DNA of 64,000 nt from Desulfoluna limicola. Lineage in GTDB: Bacteria > Desulfobacterota > Desulfobacteria > Desulfobacterales > Desulfolunaceae. Both the position numbers and the translations under genes were made by a program. Location of the stretch: positions 2,356,001-2,420,000 of the forward strand of contig NZ_AP024488.1 of the NCBI RefSeq assembly GCF_021654575.1, written 5' to 3'. Within the stretch, counting starts at the first letter, position 1. Each line of letters starts with the position of its first letter. The notes beneath the pieces are model-generated. The model worked only from the letters and a program-made list of their open reading frames with translations. It searched no databases and had not been told where the DNA came from. Positions 1-9,895 of the stretch are shown piece by piece.

Positions 1-2575
1 CAATGGGCTTGAATGTATACGCTTTGACCCCGATATTTTTCATGGTCTCTTCCGTTACCTTCGTGCTGTAGCCGGTGCAGAGGATGACGGGAACATCCGG
101 TCGGATGCGTATCATCTCTGCGGCCAGGGTGTCCCCGGTCATTTCAGGCATGGTCATGTCCGTAATCACGAGATCAAAATGCTCGGGTCCCGACTGGAAC
201 AACTCGAGGGCCTCCACGCTGCTGGTTCGAATCACCGAGTTGTACCCCAGGCGCCCTAAGATCTGACCGATCATATTTGCAATGGAGGGTTCATCATCCA
301 CCACAAGGACCCGCTCACCGCCTGTCGGAAGGACTTCCTCCTCCAGCGGGGACGCCTTAGGAACAACCCCCTCTTCCGTGATGGGCAGATAGATGGTAAA
401 TACCGTCCCCCGAGGTGTGTTGTTCTCAACCTTGATCTCCCCCCCATGTTGCTTGACAATGCCATGAACCATGGCAAGCCCCATGCCCGTGCCTTCTCCC
501 GGGTCTTTGGTGGTGAAAAAAGGTTCGAAGATAAGGGGCATCACCTCCGGTGAAATGCCACACCCCGTATCGGAGACCCGCAAGGTCAGGTAATTGCCGG
601 AGGCAAGGGAAGCCGGAGCCGGCGTGCCTCCGTACCCCAGCACGGTGTCAAAAAGCCTCACGTCCAGAACCCCCCCCTCATCATCCATGGCGTAGGATGC
701 GTTGGTGCACAGGTTCATGAGGATCTGGTGCAGCTGGGTCGCATCTCCCATGACCTGAGAGTCACTCTCAAGCACGTGGTTTATTTTAATGGTGGTGGGA
801 ATGGAGGAACGGAGAAGCTTCAGAGCCTCGTTCACAATGGGTTTCACGCAGAGCGGCTTCATCTCGCCGTCGGCCTGACGGGCAAAGGTCAGGATCTGCC
901 GAACCAGGTCCACTGCCCGGGTTCCCGCCTTGAAAACTTCCTTGAGGTGCCCTTCAACTCTGGATCCTGAGGAGACATCATCCAGGGCCAGCTCCGTGTA
1001 GCCGAGAACCGAGGAGAGGATATTGTTAAAGTCATGGGCAATCCCTCCGGCAAGGATCCCGATGGCCTCCATCTTGTGCGACTGACGAAGGTCCTCCTCC
1101 AGCTTCTTGATCTGAGTGATATCCGTGGCATGATGAAACCGCACCCGGCGCCCGTCCACCCACTGAATGGGACGTTCGTAATTGATGTAGCAGCTTCCTC
1201 CGGCAGAATTTCTGCTTTCCCAGACCAGAGCCCCGGTGGTGTCCAGTGTGCCAACCTTCGGATAGGTGCCGAGGATCCCGTCTTTTTCACGCCCATTCAT
1301 GAAAAGCGCATAATACTCCTGCCCCGTCAGCCCATCTCCGAAACTTTCGGTCATGGCCTTGTTCATGAACAAAATTTCAAAGGTATCCATATCCGAGACG
1401 CAGATGATGGCGTCAACGCTGTCCAGAACGGTCATCAGGGTCTTCAGGAAACGTTTTCGGGCCTCTTCGGCCTTCACGACGTCCGTGATCTCCATCATGT
1501 TGCCCAGGACACGCACCACCTTATTTTCCTCCAGAACCGGACGCCCCGTGATGCGAACCCACTTGTGCTCTCCCCTGCAGGTGGTGATCTCAAAATCATG
1601 GGAGTAGGGACGCCCCTCCGTCACGCACTGGTCAAAGGCCCTTTTGACAAGGGGCTTATCCTTCTCGCCGTAACAGGAGAGGGACACGGCGACATGGTCC
1701 ATCGAAGGGTCGACATCCACCCCGTGTATCTCATAGAGCTGGTTGGTCCAACGGGTCTGCCCATTTTTAACCTGGTATTCCCACCCACCGATCTTCGTCA
1801 GCTTCTGCGTCTCATCCAGCAGAGAGCGGTTTCGAGCGAGCTCATTCTCAATGGCCTGCCTCCGCTCGATGTCATGGCGTATTCGCTGACGCATCTGGTT
1901 CAACGCCATAACCAACTCATCAATCTCGTCAGGAGTCTCCGGATCGGGTTTCCTGTGGGGAAGTTCAAGGCGTATGTCCAGCTCCTGGGGCTTCATCTCC
2001 TTGGCGTACCGGGCGATGGCGGTGATATGCCGTGTCACCAGTTGATGGAGCACAGCAAGAATAAACATCGCCACCAAAAAGGTTTGCAGTGCCTGGGTGA
2101 CCAAAATGACAAAGAGGCGTTCAAACAGGCGCTGGTAGACCCCCTCAAGGGAGGCATACACATCAAGAACCCCGATATGTCTCTCCTGCCCTCCATGGGT
2201 GAAGAACATGTCGAACCCCTTTTTCACCCACTGTTCCCCACTCTTCAAGCGGCCCGCCGAAAAAAGCACCTCCCCACGCTCCCGGATCTCCAGGTAGACC
2301 AGGTCCCGCATGTTCAGCATGTCGGTGAGGTGGGTTTTGATCTGCAGGTCGTCCAGCTGCCACAAGCTTCCCGAAAGACTCTCCAGGTGCCCCTCCTTGA
2401 TCTGATTAAACTGATCATCCACAAGGCGCATGTCTTTCCGGTATTCGATAAAAACGTTAAAGCTGGTACCGATAAAGGTAATAAGGACGCTGAACAAGAG
2501 GATATAGAAGAGCTGCTTGCCCGCAAGGGAGCCTTTGAGAGATCGGGAGATATCCTTGGTACGTTTTGAGGGCAT
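1..2575 (-). CDS. hybrid sensor histidine kinase, C-terminus cut by window edge
   Basis: Membrane sensor kinase of a two-component phosphorelay. The start is ATG at 2575, preceded by AAGAGG. About 858 codons are visible. Two hydrophobic segments (about residues 21-45 and 155-185) bracket a short periplasmic loop, followed by a HAMP-like linker and two PAS-type regions. The HisKA box [11 protein letters not shown] carries the phospho-accepting His at residue 514. The ATPase domain shows DTGCGI, EPFFTTK and GTGMGLA. A receiver domain follows with [13 protein letters not shown] (Asp at residue 806) and runs off the window. It starts 65 bp after the periplasmic binding protein gene, so the two probably form one sensing unit: the binding protein detects a small solute and the kinase relays it. 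The ligand is unknown. Confidence 0.93.
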   Translation of the reverse strand, partial: MPSKRTKDISRSLKGSLAGKQLFYILLFSVLITFIGTSFNVFIEYRKDMRLVDDQFNQIKEGHLESLSGSLWQLDDLQIKTHLTDMLNMRDLVYLEIRERGEVLFSAGRLKSGEQWVKKGFDMFFTHGGQERHIGVLDVYASLEGVYQRLFERLFVILVTQALQTFLVAMFILAVLHQLVTRHITAIARYAKEMKPQELDIRLELPHRKPDPETPDEIDELVMALNQMRQRIRHDIERRQAIENELARNRSLLDETQKLTKIGGWEYQVKNGQTRWTNQLYEIHGVDVDPSMDHVAVSLSCYGEKDKPLVKRAFDQCVTEGRPYSHDFEITTCRGEHKWVRITGRPVLEENKVVRVLGNMMEITDVVKAEEARKRFLKTLMTVLDSVDAIICVSDMDTFEILFMNKAMTESFGDGLTGQEYYALFMNGREKDGILGTYPKVGTLDTTGALVWESRNSAGGSCYINYERPIQWVDGRRVRFHHATDITQIKKLEEDLRQSHKMEAIGILAGGIAHDFNNILSSVLGYTELALDDVSSGSRVEGHLKEVFKAGTRAVDLVRQILTFARQADGEMKPLCVKPIVNEALKLLRSSIPTTIKINHVLESDSQVMGDATQLHQILMNLCTNASYAMDDEGGVLDVRLFDTVLGYGGTPAPASLASGNYLTLRVSDTGCGISPEVMPLIFEPFFTTKDPGEGTGMGLAMVHGIVKQHGGEIKVENNTPRGTVFTIYLPITEEGVVPKASPLEEEVLPTGGERVLVVDDEPSIANMIGQILGRLGYNSVIRTSSVEALELFQSGPEHFDLVITDMTMPEMTGDTLAAEMIRIRPDVPVILCTGYSTKVTEETMKNIGVKAYTFKPI

Positions 2576-2640
2576 ACTTACCTCTTGCAGGGGGACCAGA
2601 CGTCCCGTGGAGGAGAAAACCTGTCATGAAAGCCATCGTT

Positions 2641-3357
2641 TCACGGGGAAGAGAGTTCGCTTATGTAGTCCATGCGGATCTGCTTGATGCGCCCTTCGGA
2701 CCGCATGTTCCGCAACACCTCGGTGATGGCGGGAACAAGGTCTCGATTCTTCCAATGCAAATAGTGATACAAGTCATGGGAAAACAAGGGAGGGTCGAGC
2801 TGCCGTACCCCCTTTAAATCATGCGTTTTAAGCACCTTCATGCCGGTTAAATTTGGCACCACAATGGTGTCCACCCTGTCAGCAACCATCAGCTTGAAGA
2901 GCTGGGTTGTGCTGCTTGCCAGGAGAACCTCCATGCTGTAACGGCCCCTCTCAAGAATTCGTATCCCCCGTTGAACCCCCACCCTGTATGGCAAAAGGCT
3001 GCTCCACCCCGACACAGGAAACGGAGGTCGCGTCGTGAAGACCACGCCTTCGATAATACCAACGGGAACAGGAACCAGAATAAGGCCGTCATGCTCAAAC
3101 TCCAGGCCGGCAATGCGCACCAGCTCGCCATCGGATATGCCGTCCGCAGCCATCCTTAAGGCACGTTTGGCGGGAACGCGATCGACAACCAGCTCAACCC
3201 CAAGGCGCTGATAAGCCTCCCTCAACACCCGTTCGACCACAACGGTGGCAAGGGATTCGTCAACAGAGGTCAAGGTTAATGTCCTGGCGTATGAGGGAAT
3301 CGCCAGAGCAAGAAGCCCACCAAAGACAAGCAGAAATCTTAAGGGCCGGGTGCTCAT
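2641..3357 (-). CDS. periplasmic solute-binding protein, family 3 type
   Basis: About 238 residues. The chosen start (MSTRPLRFLL) lies 14 codons inside the longest frame; it has AAGGATG upstream and leads straight into a signal peptide ending near SYA. The mature part has the SBP_bac_3 pattern: an early TSVDESL strand, then GVQRGIRILERGRYSMEVLL and a DTIVVPN segment, with no receiver or membrane domain. Such proteins bind amino acids or small organic acids in the periplasm. No ABC permease or ATPase is nearby, and the next gene is a hybrid histidine kinase. I therefore infer a sensory rather than transport role. A twin arrangement, with the same domain fused to a kinase, occurs at 7045-9747. 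Confidence 0.85.
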   Translation of the reverse strand: MSTRPLRFLLVFGGLLALAIPSYARTLTLTSVDESLATVVVERVLREAYQRLGVELVVDRVPAKRALRMAADGISDGELVRIAGLEFEHDGLILVPVPVGIIEGVVFTTRPPFPVSGWSSLLPYRVGVQRGIRILERGRYSMEVLLASSTTQLFKLMVADRVDTIVVPNLTGMKVLKTHDLKGVRQLDPPLFSHDLYHYLHWKNRDLVPAITEVLRNMRSEGRIKQIRMDYISELSSP

Positions 3358-3702
3358 GGACACATCCTTTAAATCTGCGATACATCGAAGGTTGCACAAA
3401 AACGTGGGGGATAATTTTTTTTGATTCTACAGCCAGCCCATGCTTAACACAACACCCATCATACTTCGGGTATCAAATCATGAACCGACAGGAGGTCGGC
3501 AGGGGTGAAGTTGCGTAGAAATGATCAGGGGCATGCCTGAATCCAAAACACACCGGATCTGAGAAGGAGGACCCGGCGCGCCCTTTAAAACCCGGATACA
3601 GGACGCCCATTCTGGGGAAAGAAAAAGGGATGACGGATGGTGCAGGCAATAAACCGAAGCCCGTGGAGACTGCCCCACACCACCCGTGGTCATCGAGCTG
3701 AA
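3358..3702. other. intergenic, no gene seen
   Basis: Separates the solute-binding protein promoter side from the glutamate dehydrogenase stop. The short frames here lack ribosome sites and resemble nothing I know. I see no repeat of the families found elsewhere. Confidence 0.5.
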
Positions 3703-5031
3703 CTACACCACACCCTGGTCGATCATGGCATCCACCACCTTGATGAACCCGGCAATATTCGCACCGGCCACATAGTTGCCGGGCATGCCGTAGTTTTCAG
3801 CCGCACTCAGGCAGGTGGCATGTATGTTCTGCATGATCCCCTTGAGCCGGGCATCCACCTCCTCACGCCCCCAGGAGAGACGCATGCTGTTCTGACTCAT
3901 CTCAAGCCCCGAGGTGGCAACCCCGCCGGCATTGGCCGCCTTGGCAGGGGCAAAGAGAATCCCGTTCTCTTTGAAGTAATGGGCCGCCTCAAGAGTGCAG
4001 GGCATGTTGGCCACTTCCACCACCGCCTTGCACCCGTTCGTTACAAGGGTCTCGGCGTCGGAGAGTTGGAGTTCGTTCTCAAGGGCCGTGGGCATGGCCA
4101 CATCACAGGGGACTTCCCAGGGCCTTTTGCCTGGCACCCACTCGCACTTGTAACGGTCGGCATAGTCTTTGGCGGGGCGCCTGTAGATTGTCCAGAGGTC
4201 GGCCATGTACTGCAGTTTCTCCCCCTTGATGCCATCCGGGTCGTGCACGTAGCCATATTCATCCCCGATGGTGACCACCTTGCCGCCCAGCTCGTTCACC
4301 TTTTCGATGACATAGGTCCCGGCGTTGCCGTAACCGGAAATCGCGATGGTTTTCCCTTCCACGGTCTCGTGACGGGTTTTCAGCATCTCCTCAAGGAAGT
4401 AAACCGCACCGTACCCCGTGGCTTCGGGCCGAACCAGGCTGCCGCCCCAGTTGAGTGATTTTCCCGTCAGGACGCCGGTGAACTCATTGGTCAGCTTCTT
4501 GTACATCCCGAAGAGGTAGCCAATTTCCCGTGCGCCCACCCCCACGTCCCCCGCGGGGACGTCTGTGTTGGGACCGATGTGCCGGAACAGTTCCGCCATG
4601 AAACTCTGGCAGAAGCGCATCACCTCGTTGTCTGATTTTCCCTTGGGGTCAAAATCGGAGCCTGCCTTGCCTCCGCCCATGGGAAGGGTCGTAAGGGCGT
4701 TTTTGAAGACCTGCTCAAAGGCAAGAAACTTCAAGATACTGAGGTTTACAGAAGGGTGAAACCGGCACCCCCCCTTGTAAGGTCCGATAGCGCTGTTCAT
4801 CTGAACTCGAAACGCACGGTTTACCTGCACCTCGCCCCCGTCATCCACCCATGGCACCCGAAACATAATCACACGCTCCGGCTCCACAATCCGCTCAAGC
4901 ACATTGTGCTTGCGGTACTCAGGGTTCTGCTCAAGGACGGGCATAACCGATTCCACCACTTCCGTAACGGCCTGATGGAACTCCGGTTGGTGAGGGTCTC
5001 TGTTTTTTACAACCTCTAAAATGTCTGACAT
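3703..5031 (-). CDS. gdhA: NADP-type glutamate dehydrogenase
   Basis: 442 residues, the usual length of the hexameric bacterial NADP enzyme. It interconverts glutamate with 2-oxoglutarate and ammonium in the cytoplasm, normally for ammonium assimilation. Visible signatures are GPYKGGCRFHPSVN, the catalytic-lysine region LPMGGGKAGSDFDPKGKSD, PAGDVGVGAREIGYLFG, and the dinucleotide-binding segment ISGYGNAGTYVIEK. The end is ANAGGVATSGLEMSQNS, typical of this class. The start ATG at 5031 follows an AGGAAGATG-type ribosome site. A TTGACA-like promoter lies 69-74 bp upstream. The gene appears to be transcribed alone. A second, different amino-acid dehydrogenase is encoded at 15549-16661. Confidence 0.97.
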   Translation of the reverse strand: MSDILEVVKNRDPHQPEFHQAVTEVVESVMPVLEQNPEYRKHNVLERIVEPERVIMFRVPWVDDGGEVQVNRAFRVQMNSAIGPYKGGCRFHPSVNLSILKFLAFEQVFKNALTTLPMGGGKAGSDFDPKGKSDNEVMRFCQSFMAELFRHIGPNTDVPAGDVGVGAREIGYLFGMYKKLTNEFTGVLTGKSLNWGGSLVRPEATGYGAVYFLEEMLKTRHETVEGKTIAISGYGNAGTYVIEKVNELGGKVVTIGDEYGYVHDPDGIKGEKLQYMADLWTIYRRPAKDYADRYKCEWVPGKRPWEVPCDVAMPTALENELQLSDAETLVTNGCKAVVEVANMPCTLEAAHYFKENGILFAPAKAANAGGVATSGLEMSQNSMRLSWGREEVDARLKGIMQNIHATCLSAAENYGMPGNYVAGANIAGFIKVVDAMIDQGVV

Positions 5032-5419
5032 GTCACATCTTCCTGTTTAATGGACAAACCAAGCGCATTAAAACAACGCGTTATCTGTTGTGTCTGGTAT
5101 GTCAAACAGAGCAAAAAGATCAAGAAAAAATCACCCTTATTTTCATGATTTTTCTCAACCCCAAGAAATCTGTACCGATCCCCCGACACACCCGAACACG
5201 TTCGAGCCGACACATCGATCTTATCTGTATTTTCAAAGGATTCAGGCCATCTTCCCAGGTTTTCCCTCTCAACTCCCAAGGGAAAAGAGGGAACGCACCG
5301 TCCCTCCGCCTTTGAGCCCGCCCAATGCCTAAAAAATGAGGAACCTCCCCGAAGGCAAGGGAACATCCCGGCGGGTGACAAGCCCTGCCCTCTTCCGGAA
5401 GGGGAGCAGGGCCAGGCCC
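5032..5419. other. intergenic, gdhA leader
   Basis: Apart from the candidate promoter near 5078-5105 I see no gene. Toward 5300-5400 the sequence is GC-rich and contains no member of the repeat families described elsewhere. Confidence 0.5.
5078..5105 (-). promoter_or_regulatory. candidate sigma-70 promoter for gdhA
   Basis: Reading the minus strand, a perfect TTGACA (5100-5105) is followed after 16 bp by TAACGC (5078-5083), about 47 bp before the start codon. The -10 element is weak, so this is a guess from sequence only. Confidence 0.35.
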
Positions 5420-6448
5420 CTATGTCACGGGCAGCCTTTTCTTGTCCGCAAAGTACTTCATGAACTGGGCTCTTTCGTACATCGCGGGATCCGAGCTCTT
5501 CTCCTGGGAGAGCCGCCCCTTGAAGTCAGGAATGGTTTTTATGCCTTTGCTGCCCATCCAGGTTTCCAGGTCCTCGACCATGGTGCCCAAATGCTTCACC
5601 CCGTTTTTGTAGAGGGTCGAGACCACCTGCACCGCATCGGCTCCGGCCAGAATCTGCTTGATCACCCCTTCTCCATCGTGAATCCCGGTGGAGGCTGCCA
5701 GGGAGCAGCTCACCTTCTCCGCCATGATGGCAACCCACCGAAGCGAAAGCGCCATTTCCGCCGGAGTGCTGAAGAGGTAAGAAGGAACCACCTCTATTTT
5801 TTTGATATCAAAATCGGGGCTGAAAAACCGGTTAAAGAGAACCAACCCGGCAATCCCCGTCTGGGAGAGTTTCTGAATCATGGGCCCCAGGTCCGTAAAG
5901 TAGTGGGTAATTTTCAGGGAGACCGGAATGGAGACAACGGCAAGCACCTTGTCGATGATCTGGAAGTAGAGGGCCTCTTTCTCTTTTCGCTCGTTATTGA
6001 AGTTGGTGGGTGGAAAAAACATGTTCAACTCCAAGGCATCGGCCCCGGCTTTTTCCAGCTCTTTGGCAAAGGCGATCCACTCTATGGAGTCAAAAAAACA
6101 GTTGATGCTCGCAATAACCGGAATATCCACCGAGGCCTTGGACTCCTGAATGAGGGTCGTGTACCGGTTGAGGTTGTCTTCCCGGACCTTGTATCCGTAA
6201 AATTCGATGGGGTTCTTTCGGCCGTCGTAATCAAAGTACTGAACCGACGCATCGCCCTTCTTGGTGTCCCGAATCACCTTTTCACTTTCAAAAAAGATCT
6301 CCTCCTGAAAAAGCGATTTCAACACCACGGCTCCGGCACCGCTTTCCGCAAGACGCCTTACGCCCTCGGCCGTACCGGACAACCCCGAGCTTCCCACAAC
6401 AATCGGATTCTTAAGCGACAATCCCAGATAAGAGGTGGACGTATCCAT
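5420..6448 (-). CDS. dihydroorotate dehydrogenase-like FMN protein
   Basis: 342 residues with the TIM-barrel pattern of the DHODH family: MDTSTSYLGLSLKNPIVVGSS at the start, GAGAVVLKSLF, ALELNMFFPP, and a C-terminal flavin phosphate site in ILAGADAVQVVSTLYKNG. True pyrimidine-pathway enzymes carry an NxSCPN-type active-site loop. Here the corresponding segment reads ELNMFFPPT, so the usual Cys or Ser base is missing. It therefore belongs to the dihydroorotate-dehydrogenase-like group of unknown substrate, and I would not assign pyrimidine synthesis. No pyr genes are nearby. The 250 bp upstream contain a motif shared with the leader of the HD-GYP gene at 9896. Confidence 0.85.
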   Translation of the reverse strand: MDTSTSYLGLSLKNPIVVGSSGLSGTAEGVRRLAESGAGAVVLKSLFQEEIFFESEKVIRDTKKGDASVQYFDYDGRKNPIEFYGYKVREDNLNRYTTLIQESKASVDIPVIASINCFFDSIEWIAFAKELEKAGADALELNMFFPPTNFNNERKEKEALYFQIIDKVLAVVSIPVSLKITHYFTDLGPMIQKLSQTGIAGLVLFNRFFSPDFDIKKIEVVPSYLFSTPAEMALSLRWVAIMAEKVSCSLAASTGIHDGEGVIKQILAGADAVQVVSTLYKNGVKHLGTMVEDLETWMGSKGIKTIPDFKGRLSQEKSSDPAMYERAQFMKYFADKKRLPVT

Positions 6449-6540
6449 GCATCATCTCCTTGTTTGGTAGTGATCCGTCAGGCACCGCTCCCTTCCGGTA
6501 TCTCACAGGGGATACAGGTCAACGGGAAAAGGCGGTGCAT

Positions 6541-6690
6541 GCCTTCATTCGATGTGATGAGGAGGCCGGGCCTGAGCCCCGAGTCGTGGAAACTGCGTGC
6601 CGGGAAGGGGAGGTTGAATCAAATCAAGGAAAAAGAGAAAGGGAGGGCACGCAAAGTCAGGAACCGCATCTGATACTGCGGTTATAAATT
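6541..6690 (-). promoter_or_regulatory. leader segment shared with 10981-11130
   Basis: On the minus strand this region holds GATGCGGTTCCTGACTTTGC, later GGCACGC, then ACGACTCGGGGC. The same elements appear in the same order upstream of the PAS-HD-GYP gene (GATGCGGTTTCTGATTTT, GGCACGC, ATGACTCCGGGC). Both lie 5' of minus-strand genes. It could be a diverged repeat or a shared leader. Confidence 0.35.
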
Positions 6691-6723
6691 CAAGGAATAA
6701 ACGCAGTTAGTGTGCTCACGATC

Positions 6724-6780
6724 GCCTCCGACGGTCCTGCCGGGGGCCAACCGTTCGAAAGGTTGGACAAAGAGATCTTG
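6724..6780 (+). repeat. type II repeat copy
   Basis: GCCTCCGACGGTCCTGCCGG followed by GGGGCCAACCGTTCGAAAGG and TTGGACAAAGAGATCTT: the CCGGCGGCC/GGCCGGG-type hairpin and the palindromic CCAACC-TTCGAA-GGTTGG step of the family. One base differs in the conserved end. Confidence 0.7.
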
Positions 6781-7044
6781 GTGGCCTTTCCCATAAGCCC
6801 GATCGCGTGGGTCATGCGAGCAGCCTTGGACGTAGTGTGCATGCAACCGAAACGGTTTAGCGGAGCTTTTTAAAAAGAGACCCGCCGAAGGATTTTCAAG
6901 TCATGACGAATAGACGGTTGTTACATCATACCTGATGCCGTGATACGGATCAAGCCCAGGGGTCAGGCAGCCGCCGGGTCTTCGCCAAGAATGCCCCCAT
7001 CACGAATCGCCCCCCCAAAAAAATGCTCCCTGGCCCATGCAGGG

Positions 7045-9747
7045 TTACGACTCCCCCAGTGCCGACCGAATGGCCGAGGCCAGCCCCATTTTAGAAAACG
7101 GTTTCTGGATAAAGTGAACGCCCTTTTCAAGAACACCATGGTGAGCGATGACATTGGCTGTATAACCGGACATGTAAAGAGCCGACACCTTCGGACAGAA
7201 GCGAAGCAGCTGTCCAGCAAGCTCACGGCCGTTCATGCCAGGCATGATGACATCGGTGACAAGCAAGTGAATCTCACCGGAATGCATCTCTGCCTGCTTC
7301 AACGCCTCTTCAGGTTTCCCGGCAGTCAACACGGTGTAACCCAGCCCGGTGAGTATTTTTTTGGTCAACTTCAAAATCGCAAGGTCATCTTCCACCAACA
7401 GGATGGTCTCGCCATGGGCCACCGGAGCACGTGCCGGCACCCTGGCCTCAGGCTTAACGGCAACATCGCTGTGCCTCGGCAAGTAGATCCGAATGGTCGT
7501 CCCTCTGCCCAGCTCGCTGTAAACATTGACGAACCCTCTGTTTTGTTTGACAATACCATACACTGTTGCCAACCCCAGGCCTGTCCCCTCATCCACCTCC
7601 TTGGTGGTAAAAAAGGGCTCGAAAATATGATCCAGGATCTCCTTTTCTATGCCGCTGCCGTTGTCGCTGACAATCAGCACGACATATTCACCGGGCACAA
7701 ACCCGGCGTGGGTGTTGCTGTACACATCTCCCAGGGTCATTTTCCCTGTTTCAATGGTAACCTTGCCCGTCCCCTCAATGGCATCCCGGGCATTCACACA
7801 GAGGTTGGCAAGGATCTGGTCAAGCTGAGTGGGATCCATCTTCACCGGCCAGAGCTCCTCCCCCGGCCGCCAGGTAAGTTCGATGTCCTCCCCGATAAGC
7901 CGGCGAAGCATTTTGAGCATGCCCCCAATGTTCCGGTTCAAATCAATGGGCATTGGGGCAATGGCCTGTTTGCGGGCAAAGGCCAGCAGTTGGCGGGTAA
8001 TATCCGTGGCACGTTTTGCCGCTTTGAACACTTCTTCAAGGTGCTCCTGCAGCGGCTCATTGGAATCCACATGCTCCATTGCCAATTCGGTAAACCCCAT
8101 GATCACGCTCAACGCATTGTTGTAATCATGCGCCACCCCCCCTGCCAGGCGCCCCACGGACTCCATCTTCTGGGCGTGAAGCAGTTGATTCTTTAATTTC
8201 TCCCGCTCCGCCTCCCCGCGTTTTCGTTCGGTTATGTCCAGGGTGGCAAGGAGCCCCCTGACGGAACCATGTTGCTCGTAATCAATTTTCAATCGCAGAT
8301 AAATCTGCCGGACCTCCCCAGAGAGGGTTTTTACTTCCGCCTCGGATTCATACTCCGCCTTTCCTGCTGCCAGGGCAACGACCTCTTCTACAAACACCTC
8401 CAGGGAGCTCTCTGTAAAAAGCTTGCCCAGATTCCCGAGCAGCTCTTCCTTGGCTGTTGCCTGGTGCAGATTCAGGGTCGCCTGATTCACATCCAGGATG
8501 CCCACTTTTTGAACACATGCCTGAAGCTCCGATGGGTTGTCTGAAAAATAGGCCCTGAAGTCAGACACCCCCTTCTCTTTAAGGCATTCCAGCCGTGCAT
8601 AGAGTTCGCTGAAATCCTCCTCCCACAAAGGGACCGGCGAATCTTGAAACAGTGCATGGTAACGTCGGTTGATGACCCGCAGTGCTTCCTCGGCATACCG
8701 GCGTTCGGATATCTCGTTTCGCAGGTGAGCGTTTGCCTGTTCAAGGTCCCCCGTCCGGACCGTCACCTGGTGATTTAAAATCCGCATCCAGACGAAAAGA
8801 AACGCAAGAACAAGGACACCACCGACGGAAAGGTAAAAAACCCAGGGGGGGACATGGGATTCCGGCGCCCCCACGTTCCCGTACCATTTCTCAAGAGTGA
8901 CGTAATAAAACGAGCCTTTGTCCTTCTTCCAGCTTGCAATCGTGCTGTCAAGGACCGTTACCAGATCATCGTTTGTGCCTTCGGGCACAGCAAACACAAG
9001 GCTGAAAGGGTTGAACATGATGGGACTTAAAGACACATCGTACATCGCTTCATGGGCTTTGCCGTAGACATTGTTCAAGACCCCGGCATCGCACCTGCCC
9101 GACGAGATACACTCAAACACCTCCGCATAGGTGCTTACAGAAATCAAGTCGCAACTCACCTTGAATGTATCCACAAGGTTTTTGAAATTGATGCCGTTGA
9201 TCCCCCCTTTGAGTACCGCAACCCTCAACCCCTGCATGTCCAGTAGGTTCTGGACATCAACATGGGTTCCTACATACACCAGCCCCCACATCATGAGAAC
9301 ATTTTCCCGGGAGAAATCCATATACGCGTCCCGTTCAGCCGTATGCGTGATGCTTGTCATCACATCAATACGTCCGGTGCGTAAATTATCCAGGCCATCG
9401 TTCCATGATCCGGGTACATACGTCAGCGACCATTTTTCCTTTTTGGCGATCTCTTTGAGAAGGTCAACGTAAATGCCGCGAGGTGTGCCTCCCTCGTCCT
9501 GAAACACCAGGGGATCATTCTGGAATATCCCCACACGCACCGATTGACCAGCTGACACATGGCACAGTGACAAACCCGTTGCAGCAAAAATCACGCACAT
9601 CACTCGCAACACAAGAGTGATGGGCTCCCGTGTGCCCCGCCACCCTTTGCGGCACTCGACCCGGGGCACAAGCCCCAGGGAAGCCCCCCGTGCATCGCCA
9701 TTGCAGCGGGACACACGATACCTCAACATAGCGATGGTGTTCTTCAT
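7045..9747 (-). CDS. hybrid histidine kinase with fused periplasmic solute-binding domain
   Basis: 900 residues. An N-terminal export region (hydrophobic stretch about 45-66) precedes an SBP_bac_3 domain (about 68-295, with VGIFQNDPLVF, DVMTSITHTAER and NVYGKAHEA). One membrane segment lies near 305-325. A PAS-type region, a HisKA box (VGRLAGGVAHDYNN, His540), an ATPase domain (SDNGSGI, EPFFTTKEVDEGTGLGLA) and a C-terminal receiver with LLVTDVIMPGMNG (Asp832) follow. The receiver lies in the same chain, so phosphate probably passes on to an unlinked partner. The first 45 residues are unusually long and basic for a signal peptide, so the true start may be the Met at residue 50. The 2641/1 gene pair has the same parts as separate chains. 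Confidence 0.93.
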   Translation of the reverse strand: MKNTIAMLRYRVSRCNGDARGASLGLVPRVECRKGWRGTREPITLVLRVMCVIFAATGLSLCHVSAGQSVRVGIFQNDPLVFQDEGGTPRGIYVDLLKEIAKKEKWSLTYVPGSWNDGLDNLRTGRIDVMTSITHTAERDAYMDFSRENVLMMWGLVYVGTHVDVQNLLDMQGLRVAVLKGGINGINFKNLVDTFKVSCDLISVSTYAEVFECISSGRCDAGVLNNVYGKAHEAMYDVSLSPIMFNPFSLVFAVPEGTNDDLVTVLDSTIASWKKDKGSFYYVTLEKWYGNVGAPESHVPPWVFYLSVGGVLVLAFLFVWMRILNHQVTVRTGDLEQANAHLRNEISERRYAEEALRVINRRYHALFQDSPVPLWEEDFSELYARLECLKEKGVSDFRAYFSDNPSELQACVQKVGILDVNQATLNLHQATAKEELLGNLGKLFTESSLEVFVEEVVALAAGKAEYESEAEVKTLSGEVRQIYLRLKIDYEQHGSVRGLLATLDITERKRGEAEREKLKNQLLHAQKMESVGRLAGGVAHDYNNALSVIMGFTELAMEHVDSNEPLQEHLEEVFKAAKRATDITRQLLAFARKQAIAPMPIDLNRNIGGMLKMLRRLIGEDIELTWRPGEELWPVKMDPTQLDQILANLCVNARDAIEGTGKVTIETGKMTLGDVYSNTHAGFVPGEYVVLIVSDNGSGIEKEILDHIFEPFFTTKEVDEGTGLGLATVYGIVKQNRGFVNVYSELGRGTTIRIYLPRHSDVAVKPEARVPARAPVAHGETILLVEDDLAILKLTKKILTGLGYTVLTAGKPEEALKQAEMHSGEIHLLVTDVIMPGMNGRELAGQLLRFCPKVSALYMSGYTANVIAHHGVLEKGVHFIQKPFSKMGLASAIRSALGES

Positions 9748-9823
9748 GCAAGCACACTCCGGGATAAACTGACGGTCAACAGCATGGTGAAGAAATACCG
9801 GAACGACTCAGCGCCCAAAAAGC

Positions 9824-9880
9824 TGCCTCCGGCGGCAAGGAGTGCCGCCTTGAAAGCAGCTTGCAGGGGCCCCCCCCCTT
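9824..9880 (+). repeat. type I repeat, truncated
   Basis: GCCTCCGGCGGC followed by CAAGGAGTGCCGCCTTG (stem with one mismatch) and the start of the second module, which then breaks into a run of nine C. Confidence 0.7.
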
Positions 9881-9895
9881 TTGGCATGCCGGGGA

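Larger units (their letters stand above)
6449..7044. other. intergenic with leader motif and one repeat
   Basis: Holds the leader segment at 6541-6690 and a type II repeat at 6724-6780. No convincing gene; the tail end is the region downstream of the sensor kinase stop. Confidence 0.5.

Noticed and set aside
1034..2569. 511-codon plus-strand frame opposite the first sensor kinase
   Set aside because: Its translation has no family pattern, whereas the minus strand gives a continuous kinase with all motifs. It is the complementary shadow of a GC-rich gene.
5420..6448. Pyrimidine-pathway dihydroorotate dehydrogenase
   Set aside because: The NxSCPN active-site loop is replaced by LNMFFPPT and no pyr genes flank it.
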